DNA from: a virus
Virus record (IMG/VR): IMGVR_UViG_3300032334_001923
Location: 1 to 64,000 of that record
Length of the DNA stretch: 64,000 bases
Reading direction: 5' to 3' (one strand)
Both the position numbers and the translations under genes were made by a program. Of the stretch, positions 18,344 through 26,918 are shown one piece after another (position 1 is the first letter of the stretch; each line of letters starts with the position of its first letter). The notes below the pieces were generated by a model. It was not told the origin of the DNA and did no database searches. It was given only the letters and a program-made list of their open reading frames with translations.

Positions 18344-19429
18344 ATGAATGACAGAGTAAACGTTTCTCCAGAAGAAATACTAAGACAAAAAGAATTAGAC
18401 GGTGGCCTAGTTTATGACGATCCACAAGATCTAATCCAACCAAATCCGATCCAGCAGGAAATCCCACCGGCGGCAAAACCTGTTGAAAGAATACCTGACC
18501 CAGTAATGCCTAGAATCCCACAACAAAATCAACAAGAAGAAGAAGTCCCAACATCTCTTGGCAAGGCTCAATCTTTTGGTTCACCATTAGCGGGTGACAA
18601 TGGATGGAAAAATCTTCCGGTCTCTGTTCTTCCTTCACAGGGTATGTTCTATCCGGAGGGAACAAAAATGGCTATTCGTGCTGCTGAAGTTAAGGAGATT
18701 AGACACTTCTCTACCATCGACGAAGACGATAGATTGGATATAGAAGAAAAGCTCAGCTACGTGCTCGATAGGTGCCTAAGAATTGATTTTCCAGGAGAGG
18801 GTGTAGTTTCTTACAAAGATTTAAAACAGGAAGACCGATTCTTCCTTATTATGGCCATTCGGGATCTAACCTTCGTAAAGGGAGAGAATTCCATAATGCT
18901 AAAACCTAAAAAAACCTGCAAAGAAACCCCAGAGTGTCCTTTTACGAATGGGATAGAGCTTAGAACTGGAGCTTTATCTTCATATTCATTGGAAGACAAA
19001 ATACTTCAATATTACAATAGTAGCACAAGATCTTTTGTTTTTACTATAAAAAAGACCGGGAAATCTATCGAGATGTTTATTCCTAGCATAGGAGTAAGTC
19101 AACAGATAACCTCTTATATAGCTGAAGCAGCAAGGAAGAGCATCAGTATAGACGATGGCTTTCTACAGATATCCCCGTTTCTCTTTGATGACTGGAGATC
19201 TCTAACTTTTGATTCTTTTTTTGCAAAAATGAGAGAGTGTGACTATTGGGCAAAAGAGGAATATAGCATTTATTTTGAACTTTCGGAAAGAATAAAGGTT
19301 GGAACAAAAATGAACGTTAAACAAAAATGCCCAATTTGCGGTGATGAGGAGGTCACCGCTGATATCACATTTCCCTCGGGGATACGATCTCTTTTCCTTA
19401 TTTCAGATATCTTTGGAGAACTTCTTTGA
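18344..19429 (+). CDS. Baseplate hub assembly protein (gp26-like)
   Basis: The 361-residue protein starts with a Pro/Gln-rich tail of about 85 residues. A domain of the T4 baseplate hub assembly type follows: LPSQGMFYPEGTKMAIRAAEVKEIRH at about 93-118. A C-terminal CPIC near residue 330 probably belongs to a zinc site together with Cys residues such as those in the KKTCKETPECPF segment. The family acts in hub or wedge assembly and is needed for tail initiation in T4. Its 3' end overlaps the gp51-like frame, in line with the close pairing of these functions. Confidence 0.75.
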   Translation: MNDRVNVSPEEILRQKELDGGLVYDDPQDLIQPNPIQQEIPPAAKPVERIPDPVMPRIPQQNQQEEEVPTSLGKAQSFGSPLAGDNGWKNLPVSVLPSQGMFYPEGTKMAIRAAEVKEIRHFSTIDEDDRLDIEEKLSYVLDRCLRIDFPGEGVVSYKDLKQEDRFFLIMAIRDLTFVKGENSIMLKPKKTCKETPECPFTNGIELRTGALSSYSLEDKILQYYNSSTRSFVFTIKKTGKSIEMFIPSIGVSQQITSYIAEAARKSISIDDGFLQISPFLFDDWRSLTFDSFFAKMRECDYWAKEEYSIYFELSERIKVGTKMNVKQKCPICGDEEVTADITFPSGIRSLFLISDIFGELL

Positions 19430-19610
19430 TATTAAATTTAGACTTTGGGACGAGCATAAACTAAACCCTGAATGGATAGAAAACATCCCCTTCTACGAAT
19501 ATCAGATATGGATAGATAAGATTAACGAAGGTATAGAAAGGAAGAATCAGGAAGCTTTAGAAGAAGATGGTAAAAAACAGGTGTTTAGTTTCACTAAACC
19601 TTCGTCCTAA
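19341..19610 (+). CDS. Small hub assembly protein (gp51-like), start uncertain
   Basis: The frame encodes up to 89 residues in the +1 frame relative to the preceding gene. The meaningful part is FFDIKFRLWDEHKLNPEWIENIPFYEYQIWI, whose LW..HKL.P.WI..IPFYEY pattern fits the small gp51-type baseplate hub chaperone. The ATG at 19341 gives an 89-base overlap and a basic non-family leader. A TTG at 19413 gives 65 residues and a 17-base overlap and fits the domain better. Translation by coupling or by frameshift from the preceding gene are both possible. Confidence 0.6.
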   Translation: MMRRSPLISHFPRGYDLFSLFQISLENFFDIKFRLWDEHKLNPEWIENIPFYEYQIWIDKINEGIERKNQEALEEDGKKQVFSFTKPSS

Positions 19611-19611
19611 A

Positions 19612-19621
19612 AATATATACT
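19612..19621 (+). promoter_or_regulatory. Possible late promoter (AATATATACT)
   Basis: It follows the gp51-like stop directly and is 10 bases before the next ATG. It has A instead of G at the first position, and the short spacing makes it a weaker candidate. Confidence 0.4.
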
Positions 19622-19631
19622 ATGAATTAAA

Positions 19632-21266
19632 ATGGCAGATAATACAAAACAGCTGATAGATCTTAGCCGAAGCATAGATAAGCTCTCGGTAGAGATAAAA
19701 AAGAACACGGAGGCAACTCTCGGTCTTGAAGAAGCTCAGTCTGATTTGTTAGATAAGGGTTCAGCTTCACCTCTTAGCTCTGGCGATGGTCTGAAAGACC
19801 TTAAAGCTCTCACAGATGAGATTAAAAAAATGAATCTGGGTGATATTGCCAAATCTATAAAGGATCTAAATCCAAAAAACATTTCTGATCTCTTAAAAGG
19901 ACCAATTTCCTCAATAGTGGAAGCTACGAAAACAAAAGGTGCTTCTGGTGTCGTTGAGAAAATAGCTGGCGGGGTTGGAAATAAGGGTAAAGGATTCAAC
20001 GTTGGTAAAATACTGGGTGCATTCCAAGAGGGAGGAATAGCAGATGAGAGCGGAAAATATCTTGTTGGTGAAAATGGACCAGAAATTGTTAAACTCCCCA
20101 AAGGGGCAGGAGTTATACCTATCAATATTAAGGATTTAATAGAGGGCCTGACAAAAGTACCGGAATTATCTGATATTGTAAAAGAAAGCAAAGGTACGGT
20201 CAACTTTTTTGGTAATGAATCAAACCCTAGCGTAATAGACAGTAAGGGAAAATTAATAAATCTTAGCACACTTTCGGATAAGTACCAGGATAAAGCAGGG
20301 GAGACTAAGAATAAATCAAAATTGGACGCTATTGATAAAATATTAGAAAATATAGATGCTTTATCAGGAGCTGGAAGCCAGGGGATAGGAAATGAAATTT
20401 CAAGAATTAATCAGGAGGAAGCTTTACTCAACGGTAAATCTAATCTTAGTGGTGAAGATTTAAGAGGTGTGAATAGAATCTGGAATGATATATTACAGAA
20501 TATACGTAAAGATGGTGAATACTATAATCCTTTATCTATAGCTAAGGCTAAACTATTAGCGACTCAAACCTTTGTTAAAGAAAATAAGAAGGGAGAAGAA
20601 GGATCGGTAAAAACTGAAGGGATTTCAGAAGACATAGTAAAGGAAAGCGAAGCAGAATTAAAAAAACAAACTGAGGATCTAAAGAAAGCTCAGGGAGTTA
20701 TAAGTCCTAAAATAACAGGGGAAGAAAAGGGTGAAAGAAAGGAAGCTGGGGCAGAGACAAAAAAATCAAAATTCAAAGAAAAGATAAAAGATGCTTTCCA
20801 AGGAATAAAAGAGAAGGGAGAGAAGCTTATCAAATCAGGAAAAGAAAAATTAAAAGAAGGAGGTGAGACCCTAAAATCAGAAACCGGGGAGCTTTTAGGA
20901 TCTCCTGCTGAAAGAGGATCTTCTAACTTTAAAACATCTATAACTCCTCTTGGAACTGTCAAACCTAAACCTACTGAAACCAGTGCGACAGAAAAAACTT
21001 CTAAAGAGTCTTCAAAAAAATCAAAAGAAGATCTCGGTGATATCTCTGCACCTGCAAAGGAGACTTCGACTAAAACTGGAAAGGAACAAAAACCTGAACC
21101 CTCTAAATCTGGTACCGGTGAGACCTCCCAGATTTCACCTACTGAGCTATCAAAGGATCTCTCTGAAATTAAAGTTATATTAACGAGAATAGCAGCATCT
21201 CTAGACGGTCCTTTGGAGTTTTCCCAAATAGAAAGCCCGTTTAGACCGAACTCCAGAAAAGTTTAA
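19632..21266 (+). CDS. Tape-measure-like or hub-associated structural protein
   Basis: The 544-residue protein is strongly charged and mostly low-complexity. It carries GGIADESGKYLVGENGPEIV followed by KLPKGAGVIP near residues 135-162; the GE.GPE(I/L)V.LP.GA.VIP pattern is common in tape measure proteins. The N-terminal 60 residues form a coiled coil, and residues 320-500 are Lys/Glu/Ser/Thr-rich and disordered. A final ordered segment (about 505-544) has LSEIKVILTRIAASLDG. It lies after the hub assembly genes, where T4 places hub and ruler genes. It is short and lacks long hydrophobic helices, so it may be a ruler relative rather than the full tape measure. Confidence 0.5.
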   Translation: MADNTKQLIDLSRSIDKLSVEIKKNTEATLGLEEAQSDLLDKGSASPLSSGDGLKDLKALTDEIKKMNLGDIAKSIKDLNPKNISDLLKGPISSIVEATKTKGASGVVEKIAGGVGNKGKGFNVGKILGAFQEGGIADESGKYLVGENGPEIVKLPKGAGVIPINIKDLIEGLTKVPELSDIVKESKGTVNFFGNESNPSVIDSKGKLINLSTLSDKYQDKAGETKNKSKLDAIDKILENIDALSGAGSQGIGNEISRINQEEALLNGKSNLSGEDLRGVNRIWNDILQNIRKDGEYYNPLSIAKAKLLATQTFVKENKKGEEGSVKTEGISEDIVKESEAELKKQTEDLKKAQGVISPKITGEEKGERKEAGAETKKSKFKEKIKDAFQGIKEKGEKLIKSGKEKLKEGGETLKSETGELLGSPAERGSSNFKTSITPLGTVKPKPTETSATEKTSKESSKKSKEDLGDISAPAKETSTKTGKEQKPEPSKSGTGETSQISPTELSKDLSEIKVILTRIAASLDGPLEFSQIESPFRPNSRKV

Positions 21267-21317
21267 GAAATAAAAAAAATATTTCTCTGAAATTTTTTTT
21301 ATTTCGATATTTTATCT

Positions 21318-21326
21318 TATATTTGC
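21318..21326 (+). promoter_or_regulatory. Bacteroidota-type promoter (TATATTTGC) before dCMP deaminase
   Basis: The -7 element TAnnTTTG is perfect, and a T-run at 21293-21300 lies 17 bases upstream as the -33 element. An AT-rich inverted repeat AGAAATA/TATTTCT (21267-21287) before it may end the preceding transcript. The same arrangement precedes three other DNA-metabolism genes. Confidence 0.7.
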
Positions 21327-21342
21327 TTCGTAAAATATATTT

Positions 21343-21954
21343 ATGTCCTATAATGCACATCACGGTCGTACCTTATTCGAAAGCTTTTCTGATATAACCA
21401 CACCTGAATTTATTTCCATTCCCAATTGGAAAATCACAAAAATACAAGAGGGAGGTGCTATGGGTATTTGGGATAAATCAGAGGTTCTTTTTTCTGACGC
21501 TCTCTCAATACACGGGGATGCTAAGTCATTAAAAATGGATTTGATATATTTGGAAATGTCAGACGTATGGGGAAAGAATTCTCATTGTAAAAGAATGCAG
21601 GTTGGCTGTTTAATGGTAAAGAATAAATCTATCATATCGGACGGATATAACGGATCTCCCTCTGGGTTTCCTAATGTTTGCGAGGATCGTGATATGATAA
21701 CTCTTCCTTATGTTCTCCACGCAGAGGCAAATGCAATAACAAAACTAGCTAAAAGTACACAAAGTTCAGATGGATCTACTCTATATGTAACTCTATCACC
21801 ATGCTTTGAATGTTCTAAGCTCATAATACAATCTGGAATAAAAAGAGTAGTATTCTCCCAGGTTTATAGAAATCCCGGATCCATTCCATTTTTAGTTGAA
21901 GCAGGAGTTGAGGTTGTTAGAATATCTAATGTGAAAAATATATTCGTAAATTAA
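21343..21954 (+). CDS. Deoxycytidylate (dCMP) deaminase
   Basis: The 203-residue protein has the cytidine/dCMP deaminase zinc site: HAE at 126-128 (His126 ligand, Glu128 proton shuttle) and PCFEC at 153-157 (Cys154, Cys157). The GYNGSPSGFPNVCED segment (101-115) is typical of phage dCMP deaminases. The enzyme converts dCMP to dUMP for dTMP synthesis. The first 65 residues are an extension not seen in T4 Cd; an internal ATG at residue 40 could give a shorter form. Its host-type promoter suggests early expression. Confidence 0.9.
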   Translation: MSYNAHHGRTLFESFSDITTPEFISIPNWKITKIQEGGAMGIWDKSEVLFSDALSIHGDAKSLKMDLIYLEMSDVWGKNSHCKRMQVGCLMVKNKSIISDGYNGSPSGFPNVCEDRDMITLPYVLHAEANAITKLAKSTQSSDGSTLYVTLSPCFECSKLIIQSGIKRVVFSQVYRNPGSIPFLVEAGVEVVRISNVKNIFVN

Positions 21955-21971
21955 ATAATTAAATTAAATAT

Positions 21972-22580
21972 ATGCAATCGAAGGAAAAAAATATTCAAAA
22001 ATTAGCTGAGGATTTTATTGTAAATAAAAGTGATAAGTCTTTTAAAGACCTGTTTGAGAGATTAAAACCAGGAGTGTCTAATCATTGTTTTTTAATTTTA
22101 AAGGACATTGAACTTGCTGAAGACGCTTTTCTTAACACGATGTCCAAGATTTGGACCAAAATAGATCAATATGATTTAGAAAGAGGTAATTTTTCTACGT
22201 GGTGTTATAATATAGCTAGAAACGAATCTCTTTTGCTTATGAAGTCAAGAAAGAGATATTTAAGCCATCAGGATAGCGATTTGGAATTTCTTTCCTCCAA
22301 AAATACTATTGGAAGCTTGGGTGGTTTTTATGTTATTGAAGAGGATCCTAGATACGCATTTTATTCAGAGGAAAATAAAACAGACGAAGTTTACGAATCT
22401 GTTTTGGACGAGATTAGAGCTCTTCCCGAACTTTATAGAGATATAATGATAGATCGAGAAATAAACGGAATGAAATACAAGGATATTGCGGAGAAATACG
22501 ATATTAAAAAGAGATCTATTGCCACAAGGATAAGAAGAGCTAGATGTAGAATCAGGAAGGAGATGGACAAGAAACAATAA
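21972..22580 (+). CDS. ECF-like RNA polymerase sigma factor
   Basis: The 202-residue protein has sigma region 2 (about residues 20-95, with DIELAEDAFLNTMSKIW and FSTWCYNIARNESLLLM) and region 4 (about 145-200, LPELYRDIMIDREING followed by MKYKDIAEKYDIKKRSIATR). Regions 1 and 3 are absent, as in ECF factors. It would direct host RNA polymerase to a subset of phage promoters. It is probably co-transcribed with dCMP deaminase from the host-type promoter, so it may serve a middle class. It is separate from the gp55-like factor at 29816. Which promoter each recognises cannot be read from sequence. Confidence 0.85.
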   Translation: MQSKEKNIQKLAEDFIVNKSDKSFKDLFERLKPGVSNHCFLILKDIELAEDAFLNTMSKIWTKIDQYDLERGNFSTWCYNIARNESLLLMKSRKRYLSHQDSDLEFLSSKNTIGSLGGFYVIEEDPRYAFYSEENKTDEVYESVLDEIRALPELYRDIMIDREINGMKYKDIAEKYDIKKRSIATRIRRARCRIRKEMDKKQ

Positions 22581-22613
22581 AACTGGTTGGTACTATAAAA
22601 TAATAAACCCAAG

Positions 22614-23030
22614 ATGTTAAGACTTTTTAAAGTTATAAAGGAACTAAAAGTGTACCGGGATTACTTAAGAATCATTAAGAAGGAATCTCAGGAATCACCT
22701 CTTTGGTCTAGAAGAAGACTTAGAGTAGATTTTCTTGGCCGGATTTACACTGTTATCAATCTTCCACCTGAGGTTATATTTTCAAATGATCTTCCTAAGG
22801 AAGCTAGGCCCTCATTCGTAATGAATGACGTCAAGCCAATTAACGAATACCTCAAATCCCTTAATCTTGAGGAAGTATTAACTGTCTATGCAGAACCGGT
22901 AAAAGATACAAGGGAGGAATCATATCTGGTTGTTTATCAATATGTTTTTAGATATCTAACATGGCTTTGGCTTCTCAGATTTTTATTAGAGTTGTCTGCT
23001 ATTATTTTCTGCATCGTAAAATTTTTATAA
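22614..23030 (+). CDS. Small protein with C-terminal membrane anchor
   Basis: The 138-residue protein is unrecognised. Its first 60 residues are basic (RSRRRLRVDF-like stretch near residue 35). The last 30 residues are a hydrophobic helix (LTWLWLLRFLLELSAIIFCI) that should anchor it in the inner membrane with the bulk in the cytoplasm. It lies between the sigma factor and the exonuclease. It could interact with host membrane complexes; no lysis motif is seen. Confidence 0.5.
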   Translation: MLRLFKVIKELKVYRDYLRIIKKESQESPLWSRRRLRVDFLGRIYTVINLPPEVIFSNDLPKEARPSFVMNDVKPINEYLKSLNLEEVLTVYAEPVKDTREESYLVVYQYVFRYLTWLWLLRFLLELSAIIFCIVKFL

Positions 23031-23033
23031 TTA

Positions 23034-23840
23034 ATGGACGTTAGACTCTTAAGTGCAAAGTCTGAGATAGAGAGAAAGCTAGAGATTTTTAATGATCGCA
23101 AGTTCACCTTTGAGGAGGGACCTCATATTTATAAATATGACGGAAAAAAATTTGACTCTGTAACAACATTCCTAAAAAAATTTAAAGTTCCCTTCGACAG
23201 GGAATATTGGTCTAAAAAAAAGGCAGAGGAACGTGGTGTCGATCAAGCTGTTATCTTGGAAGAATGGAACACAAAGTCTGTTAAGTCAATGGATGTTGGA
23301 ACCTCGGTACATAAGTACATAGAGGATTTCTGGAGCCAAAGAAATCCGGAAATTCCAGAGGATGTTGACGTAAGGGAAAGAGTTGAGAAATTCATAGATT
23401 TTTATAACAAAAAACTCCACGTATTCCATCCATTAAAATCGGAGCTTAGAGTTTTTTCTAAGAGATGGAGATTGTCTGGTACTATAGACCAGCCTCTTCT
23501 ATTTTGGGATGATAAGTTAGATAAGCCATTTTTGGTTATAGGTGACTGGAAAACCAATGGTGAATTCAAAGATGATCTACATCCTAAAGGGAAATATAAA
23601 AAGCTTCTAAGACCTTTCTCCCATCTTTGGGAGAATCATCACAACGAATATTCTATCCAAATAAGTCTTTATCGTCTAATTCTCGAAGAAGAGGCTAACA
23701 TAGAAACCCAAAGTGGATTCCTCTGTCATATCGGTCCAGACGGTCCTCCTAAACTATACCCTGCAAAAGATCTCAGAGAACCACTAAAGGCTTATCTGGA
23801 GGATAATAGAGTTGAATTTGATATTTTTGATATCTCATAG
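23034..23840 (+). CDS. PD-(D/E)XK (RecB-like) exonuclease
   Basis: The 268-residue protein carries the motifs of RecB-like nucleases: GTSVH (89-93), Glu137, GTID (149-152), GDWK (170-173, with Asp171 and Lys173) and a C-terminal Q-x3-Y (QISLY near residue 210). The fold cuts or resects DNA with two metal ions. It starts 3 bases after the membrane protein gene. It may act in recombination or host DNA breakdown. No helicase or Cas4-type Fe-S cysteine cluster is evident. Confidence 0.85.
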   Translation: MDVRLLSAKSEIERKLEIFNDRKFTFEEGPHIYKYDGKKFDSVTTFLKKFKVPFDREYWSKKKAEERGVDQAVILEEWNTKSVKSMDVGTSVHKYIEDFWSQRNPEIPEDVDVRERVEKFIDFYNKKLHVFHPLKSELRVFSKRWRLSGTIDQPLLFWDDKLDKPFLVIGDWKTNGEFKDDLHPKGKYKKLLRPFSHLWENHHNEYSIQISLYRLILEEEANIETQSGFLCHIGPDGPPKLYPAKDLREPLKAYLEDNRVEFDIFDIS

Positions 23841-23885
23841 AAACAATTTTGAAGAAATAAACTAAAAATATAAAAAGTATAAAAC

Positions 23886-24422
23886 ATGTCTAAGGAAAAA
23901 ACTACAATGGAAGCTCCAGGAGCATCAGAATCAACGGAATTTGCTACACTAGAGGATGTAAACATCCCAGGTCTTGATATTCCTCAATCTTCGATTGATG
24001 AGGGCAAGATCAAACTTTTAGAGGACGCTATTAAATCTAAAAAAGAGGAGATTAAAAATAAGCTCTATGCGGTCAGTATGACGGACGAGAGTTTTAAAAA
24101 GTTTGGGGATTTCATTGAAAACGAAGCTGAATGGACTGGGACTGAATCTCTAGGAATAAAAGAGGTTCACAAACAAATTCAAAAAATCAAGAAAGAAGGT
24201 GGAGTTAAAAACTCTGTTATTTTCTTGGGAGCTTTGCCTCTAGAAGCTAGCCACTACTTTATCTCTAAATCAAAAGGTAAAGGACTTAAACAGGCTGAAG
24301 AATTCCTATCGATCTATAAGCCTTTAGATCAGGCTATTAGCGATGCTAAAAAGGATGCAATGGAGATTAAGGATCTTGATAAACAATTGGCTGCAGCTAT
24401 GCAGGGAATTGAACTAGCATAA
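23886..24422 (+). CDS. Uncharacterised protein
   Basis: The 178-residue protein is not recognised. It has an acidic Ser/Thr-rich N-terminus, a helical Lys/Glu-rich region (residues 40-60), a compact part containing FLGALPLEASHYFIS (about 120-135) and a helical C-terminus. A terminator follows, so it ends the unit that begins with dCMP deaminase. Confidence 0.5.
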   Translation: MSKEKTTMEAPGASESTEFATLEDVNIPGLDIPQSSIDEGKIKLLEDAIKSKKEEIKNKLYAVSMTDESFKKFGDFIENEAEWTGTESLGIKEVHKQIQKIKKEGGVKNSVIFLGALPLEASHYFISKSKGKGLKQAEEFLSIYKPLDQAISDAKKDAMEIKDLDKQLAAAMQGIELA

Positions 24423-24443
24423 TCCATACCTATAAAAACACCT

Positions 24444-24475
24444 AAAAGCTGGATATAAATTGTCCGGCTTTTTTG
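24444..24475 (+). terminator. Rho-independent terminator
   Basis: AAGCTGGA (24446-24453) pairs with TCCGGCTT (24463-24470) with one G-T pair, followed by a run of T. It closes the deaminase-sigma-exonuclease unit. Confidence 0.8.
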
Positions 24476-24490
24476 TTGCTCTAAAATATA

Positions 24491-24499
24491 GATATATAG
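24491..24499 (+). promoter_or_regulatory. Probable late promoter (GATATATAG)
   Basis: It lies between the terminator and the ATG at 24517, with 17 bases to the start. It argues for the start at 24517 over an in-frame codon at 24460 that would lie inside the terminator. Confidence 0.6.
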
Positions 24500-24516
24500 T
24501 TAAAATACATAAAATC

Positions 24517-24828
24517 ATGAAAATACTAGAAAAAATCAAGGCTAATTCAGGGATTATAACCCTTGCACTTTGTGCTATTTTATTTCTAAGACAATGCGGT
24601 ATTAGCAGGGATCAATCTAAGATCACTAAATCTATTAAGTCAATCGAGAGTAGATTGGATTCTATTCCAAACTCGGCAGACCTAGACCGAATGATTAAGA
24701 TAGAGGGACTTAAATCATCTAAAAGAGTTCTGTATGATTGGAATTCTGTCGTGAGAACTGCGGTTAGACCTGATGACAGAATGAATGAATATGATAACGA
24801 GATAGATAAACTAGAAAAAAAGAAGTAA
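24517..24828 (+). CDS. Small single-pass membrane protein
   Basis: The 103-residue product has one transmembrane helix (GIITLALCAILFLRQCG, about residues 13-29). A soluble helical, charged part with an alternating Ile/Ser/Lys pattern (ITKSIKSIESRLDSI) suggests a short coiled coil. A Cys next to the helix is not a classic lipobox. It precedes a multi-pass membrane protein by 19 bases. A spanin, holin partner or scaffold role is possible but not shown. Confidence 0.5.
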   Translation: MKILEKIKANSGIITLALCAILFLRQCGISRDQSKITKSIKSIESRLDSIPNSADLDRMIKIEGLKSSKRVLYDWNSVVRTAVRPDDRMNEYDNEIDKLEKKK

Positions 24829-24847
24829 TTCATTAGAACTGAAATAT

Positions 24848-25669
24848 ATGGAAAAGAAAAATAAACTCGTACACTGGTTCATAATATCGACCTTTGTGAG
24901 CTTATATTTGATAGTTTCGATTATCTCGACTATCCACGTTATACAATTCTTCCAGCTTTCAAATCCTTCGTGGCTTGCTATATCGCTGGCTTTAGCTTTT
25001 GAGGTTGGTGCAGCTGCATCACTTTCTTCTATTATAGTGATGGAAAAGATGAATAAGTTCTTAGTTTGGACCCTCTTCATTCTTCTTACTGCAATGCAGG
25101 CTATGGGTAACACTTATTACGCATATACCCACCTTAACGATTTCCAGGGATGGGTTGAACTGTTTGGACTGGTTGACGAGGACTTGCTATATCAGAAAAG
25201 AATTCTTTCTATAATCAGTGGTGCTATATTACCCTTAGTTTCTTTGGGTTTTATTAAATCCCTAGTTGACTACGTTAAGCCTTCGAATGAAACTATAAAC
25301 GATATAGCAGAAAAACAAGATGAAACACCAGACATCCAGAAGATAGATCTCGGAACATCAGAAACTGAGGATGTTAAAATCTCTGATGATAACCAGCAAA
25401 CCCAAGAAGAGATTTTAGAGGTAAATTCTAATTCATCTGAGTTATCTCAGGAAGAAGACGATTCTACCATTAATGGTGAATCTACAGAAAAAGAGGAGAT
25501 TAAAGAGGAGACAAACGAAGGTCCTATCGATGATACGATATTGGAAATAGGATATAAAGTTGGTCCTCCTGATAACGAAATCCAGCCAGCTAATAGCAAC
25601 AGACCAGATTACATAACGGACGATCCTGTATTAAGACACAAGATGAAATTAAAAAGGGATACTCCTTAA
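24848..25669 (+). CDS. Multi-pass membrane protein with acidic cytoplasmic tail
   Basis: The 273-residue protein has four predicted transmembrane helices in its first 140 residues (about 9-35, 38-62, 70-92, 118-140). An acidic Ser/Glu/Thr-rich tail of about 130 residues follows. No enzyme motif is visible. The pair with the preceding membrane protein and the late promoter suggest expression late in infection. Holin function is conceivable, but the long acidic tail is atypical. Confidence 0.5.
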   Translation: MEKKNKLVHWFIISTFVSLYLIVSIISTIHVIQFFQLSNPSWLAISLALAFEVGAAASLSSIIVMEKMNKFLVWTLFILLTAMQAMGNTYYAYTHLNDFQGWVELFGLVDEDLLYQKRILSIISGAILPLVSLGFIKSLVDYVKPSNETINDIAEKQDETPDIQKIDLGTSETEDVKISDDNQQTQEEILEVNSNSSELSQEEDDSTINGESTEKEEIKEETNEGPIDDTILEIGYKVGPPDNEIQPANSNRPDYITDDPVLRHKMKLKRDTP

Positions 25670-25686
25670 AAATAAGATTTAATAAA

Positions 25687-26355
25687 TTGGCAGATCAAGA
25701 TCCAGCACAGATACCTAACTTCGACGGAGGAACCTCAGTAGGAACGGGTAATGATTTTACAGGAGGAGATTCCACATATCCTTTTGCCCCCATAGGACAG
25801 ACTGGTGGGGAATTTCTTACCAACTACACAAACGTTGCCAAGACAAAAGCTGACTTTCCGAGGATAAATGCAACATTTAGAGATTTCAACGAGCCAGCCA
25901 AGGTAAGATTTATAGATCAAAGCTTAAAAGTAACACAGCAGGCAGATACCCTGGATTTCTTAAATCTCGTAGAATTCTTCCATCCGCTGCAAAGTTTTTC
26001 TGAATATGAAAAACAAACCTTTGTTATAGCTCCAACAACTTCTGTGAATTTTGACTCTTCCTCTTTTTCCACCACCAATGGCGAGGTCTCTATGATTATA
26101 GCTAGAGCATACTACCTACCAGAGTCCACTCAGAGAAATCTATTCTGGGATTACAAAGGGGCGGAGAGAAATCTTATGGGTCAGTTCATGGTTTTAACTG
26201 GAGCTGTTAAAGAGGGATACCCTTGGAATGGATGGGATTTAGATCCTTTCTCTACCTACGGTCACACTGGGCCTGCTAATATAGCAGAGGGAGGTCTCAC
26301 TTTCACCAATCCAACAGATATGAACGTGAAACTAACAATAATAGTAGCAAGTTAA
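25687..26355 (+). CDS. Small virion-type protein, copy 1 of a paralogous pair
   Basis: The 222-residue protein begins at TTG. Its C-terminal half aligns with the next gene: W(D/E)Y.G....MG..MVL(T/S)GA, then a Gly-rich turn and F.NP.DM..KL.I.VA at the very end. The N-terminal 60 residues are Gly/Thr-rich (FDGGTSVGTGNDFTGGD). The beta-rich composition suits a head decoration, whisker or fibre part. Function is not recognised. Confidence 0.5.
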   Translation: MADQDPAQIPNFDGGTSVGTGNDFTGGDSTYPFAPIGQTGGEFLTNYTNVAKTKADFPRINATFRDFNEPAKVRFIDQSLKVTQQADTLDFLNLVEFFHPLQSFSEYEKQTFVIAPTTSVNFDSSSFSTTNGEVSMIIARAYYLPESTQRNLFWDYKGAERNLMGQFMVLTGAVKEGYPWNGWDLDPFSTYGHTGPANIAEGGLTFTNPTDMNVKLTIIVAS

Positions 26356-26357
26356 TA

Positions 26358-26843
26358 ATGGCAACACAACCAATCATATGTCCAGTACCGGAAGTTCCTG
26401 GATTTGAGTTTTTCAGGGGTAATTTAGTTTTAGATGACGGGACCCAATCATTTCCACCAATCTACATGATGCTTAAAGACATGGTGGAGGACGTAAACGC
26501 TTTTTCAAAAAGCAAGGTGACTGTAAAATCGGGTAATTGCTTCCTTTTAAGTCAGACTGACATCGGTGATAACCTAGGTTATGTGTCTTTTATAGCCGTT
26601 AAAGCAACGTACCCTTCTAGCACTTTAGAATCTAAGAAGTATATGACCTGGGAGTATGAGGGTATCACCTACAATATGGGAACCTTAATGGTTCTTTCAG
26701 GGGCCAGAATTTCTGCTGTAAATTCAACTTACGAGGGATGGCTTTTATCAAAACCTGGCACTTATTCACAGGGAGGAGGAATAGTATTTTGCAATCCTCA
26801 CACTGATATGGACATAAAACTTGAAATATTAGTGGCCAGATGA
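26358..26843 (+). CDS. Small virion-type protein, copy 2 of a paralogous pair
   Basis: The 161-residue protein starts 2 bases after its paralogue and shares the WEYEGITYNMGTLMVLSGA and NPHTDMDIKLEILVAR regions. It lacks the Gly-rich N-terminal extension. Two late-type promoters follow. Confidence 0.5.
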   Translation: MATQPIICPVPEVPGFEFFRGNLVLDDGTQSFPPIYMMLKDMVEDVNAFSKSKVTVKSGNCFLLSQTDIGDNLGYVSFIAVKATYPSSTLESKKYMTWEYEGITYNMGTLMVLSGARISAVNSTYEGWLLSKPGTYSQGGGIVFCNPHTDMDIKLEILVAR

Positions 26844-26863
26844 TAAAAACCCATAGCATTTTA

Positions 26864-26873
26864 AATATATACT
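26864..26873 (+). promoter_or_regulatory. Possible late promoter (AATATATACT)
   Basis: The first of two late-type motifs in the 75 bases before the large head protein gene. It has A instead of G in the first position. Confidence 0.35.
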
Positions 26874-26895
26874 AGAAAGTTTCCGTCCTTACGAG

Positions 26896-26905
26896 GATAT
26901 ATAAT
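26896..26905 (+). promoter_or_regulatory. Probable late promoter (GATATATAAT)
   Basis: The second motif, a full match, lies 13 bases before the ATG at 26919. Confidence 0.55.
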
Positions 26906-26918
26906 CAGATTAAAAAAA

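Noticed and set aside
19736-20269. Long - strand open frame of 177 codons
   Set aside because: It is antisense to the tape-measure-like gene, Pro/Ser/Leu-rich as expected from the complement of Lys/Gly/Glu codons, with no motif or promoter.
24460-24516. Upstream start for the small membrane protein
   Set aside because: It lies inside the terminator and before the late promoter at 24491; the ATG at 24517 fits both.
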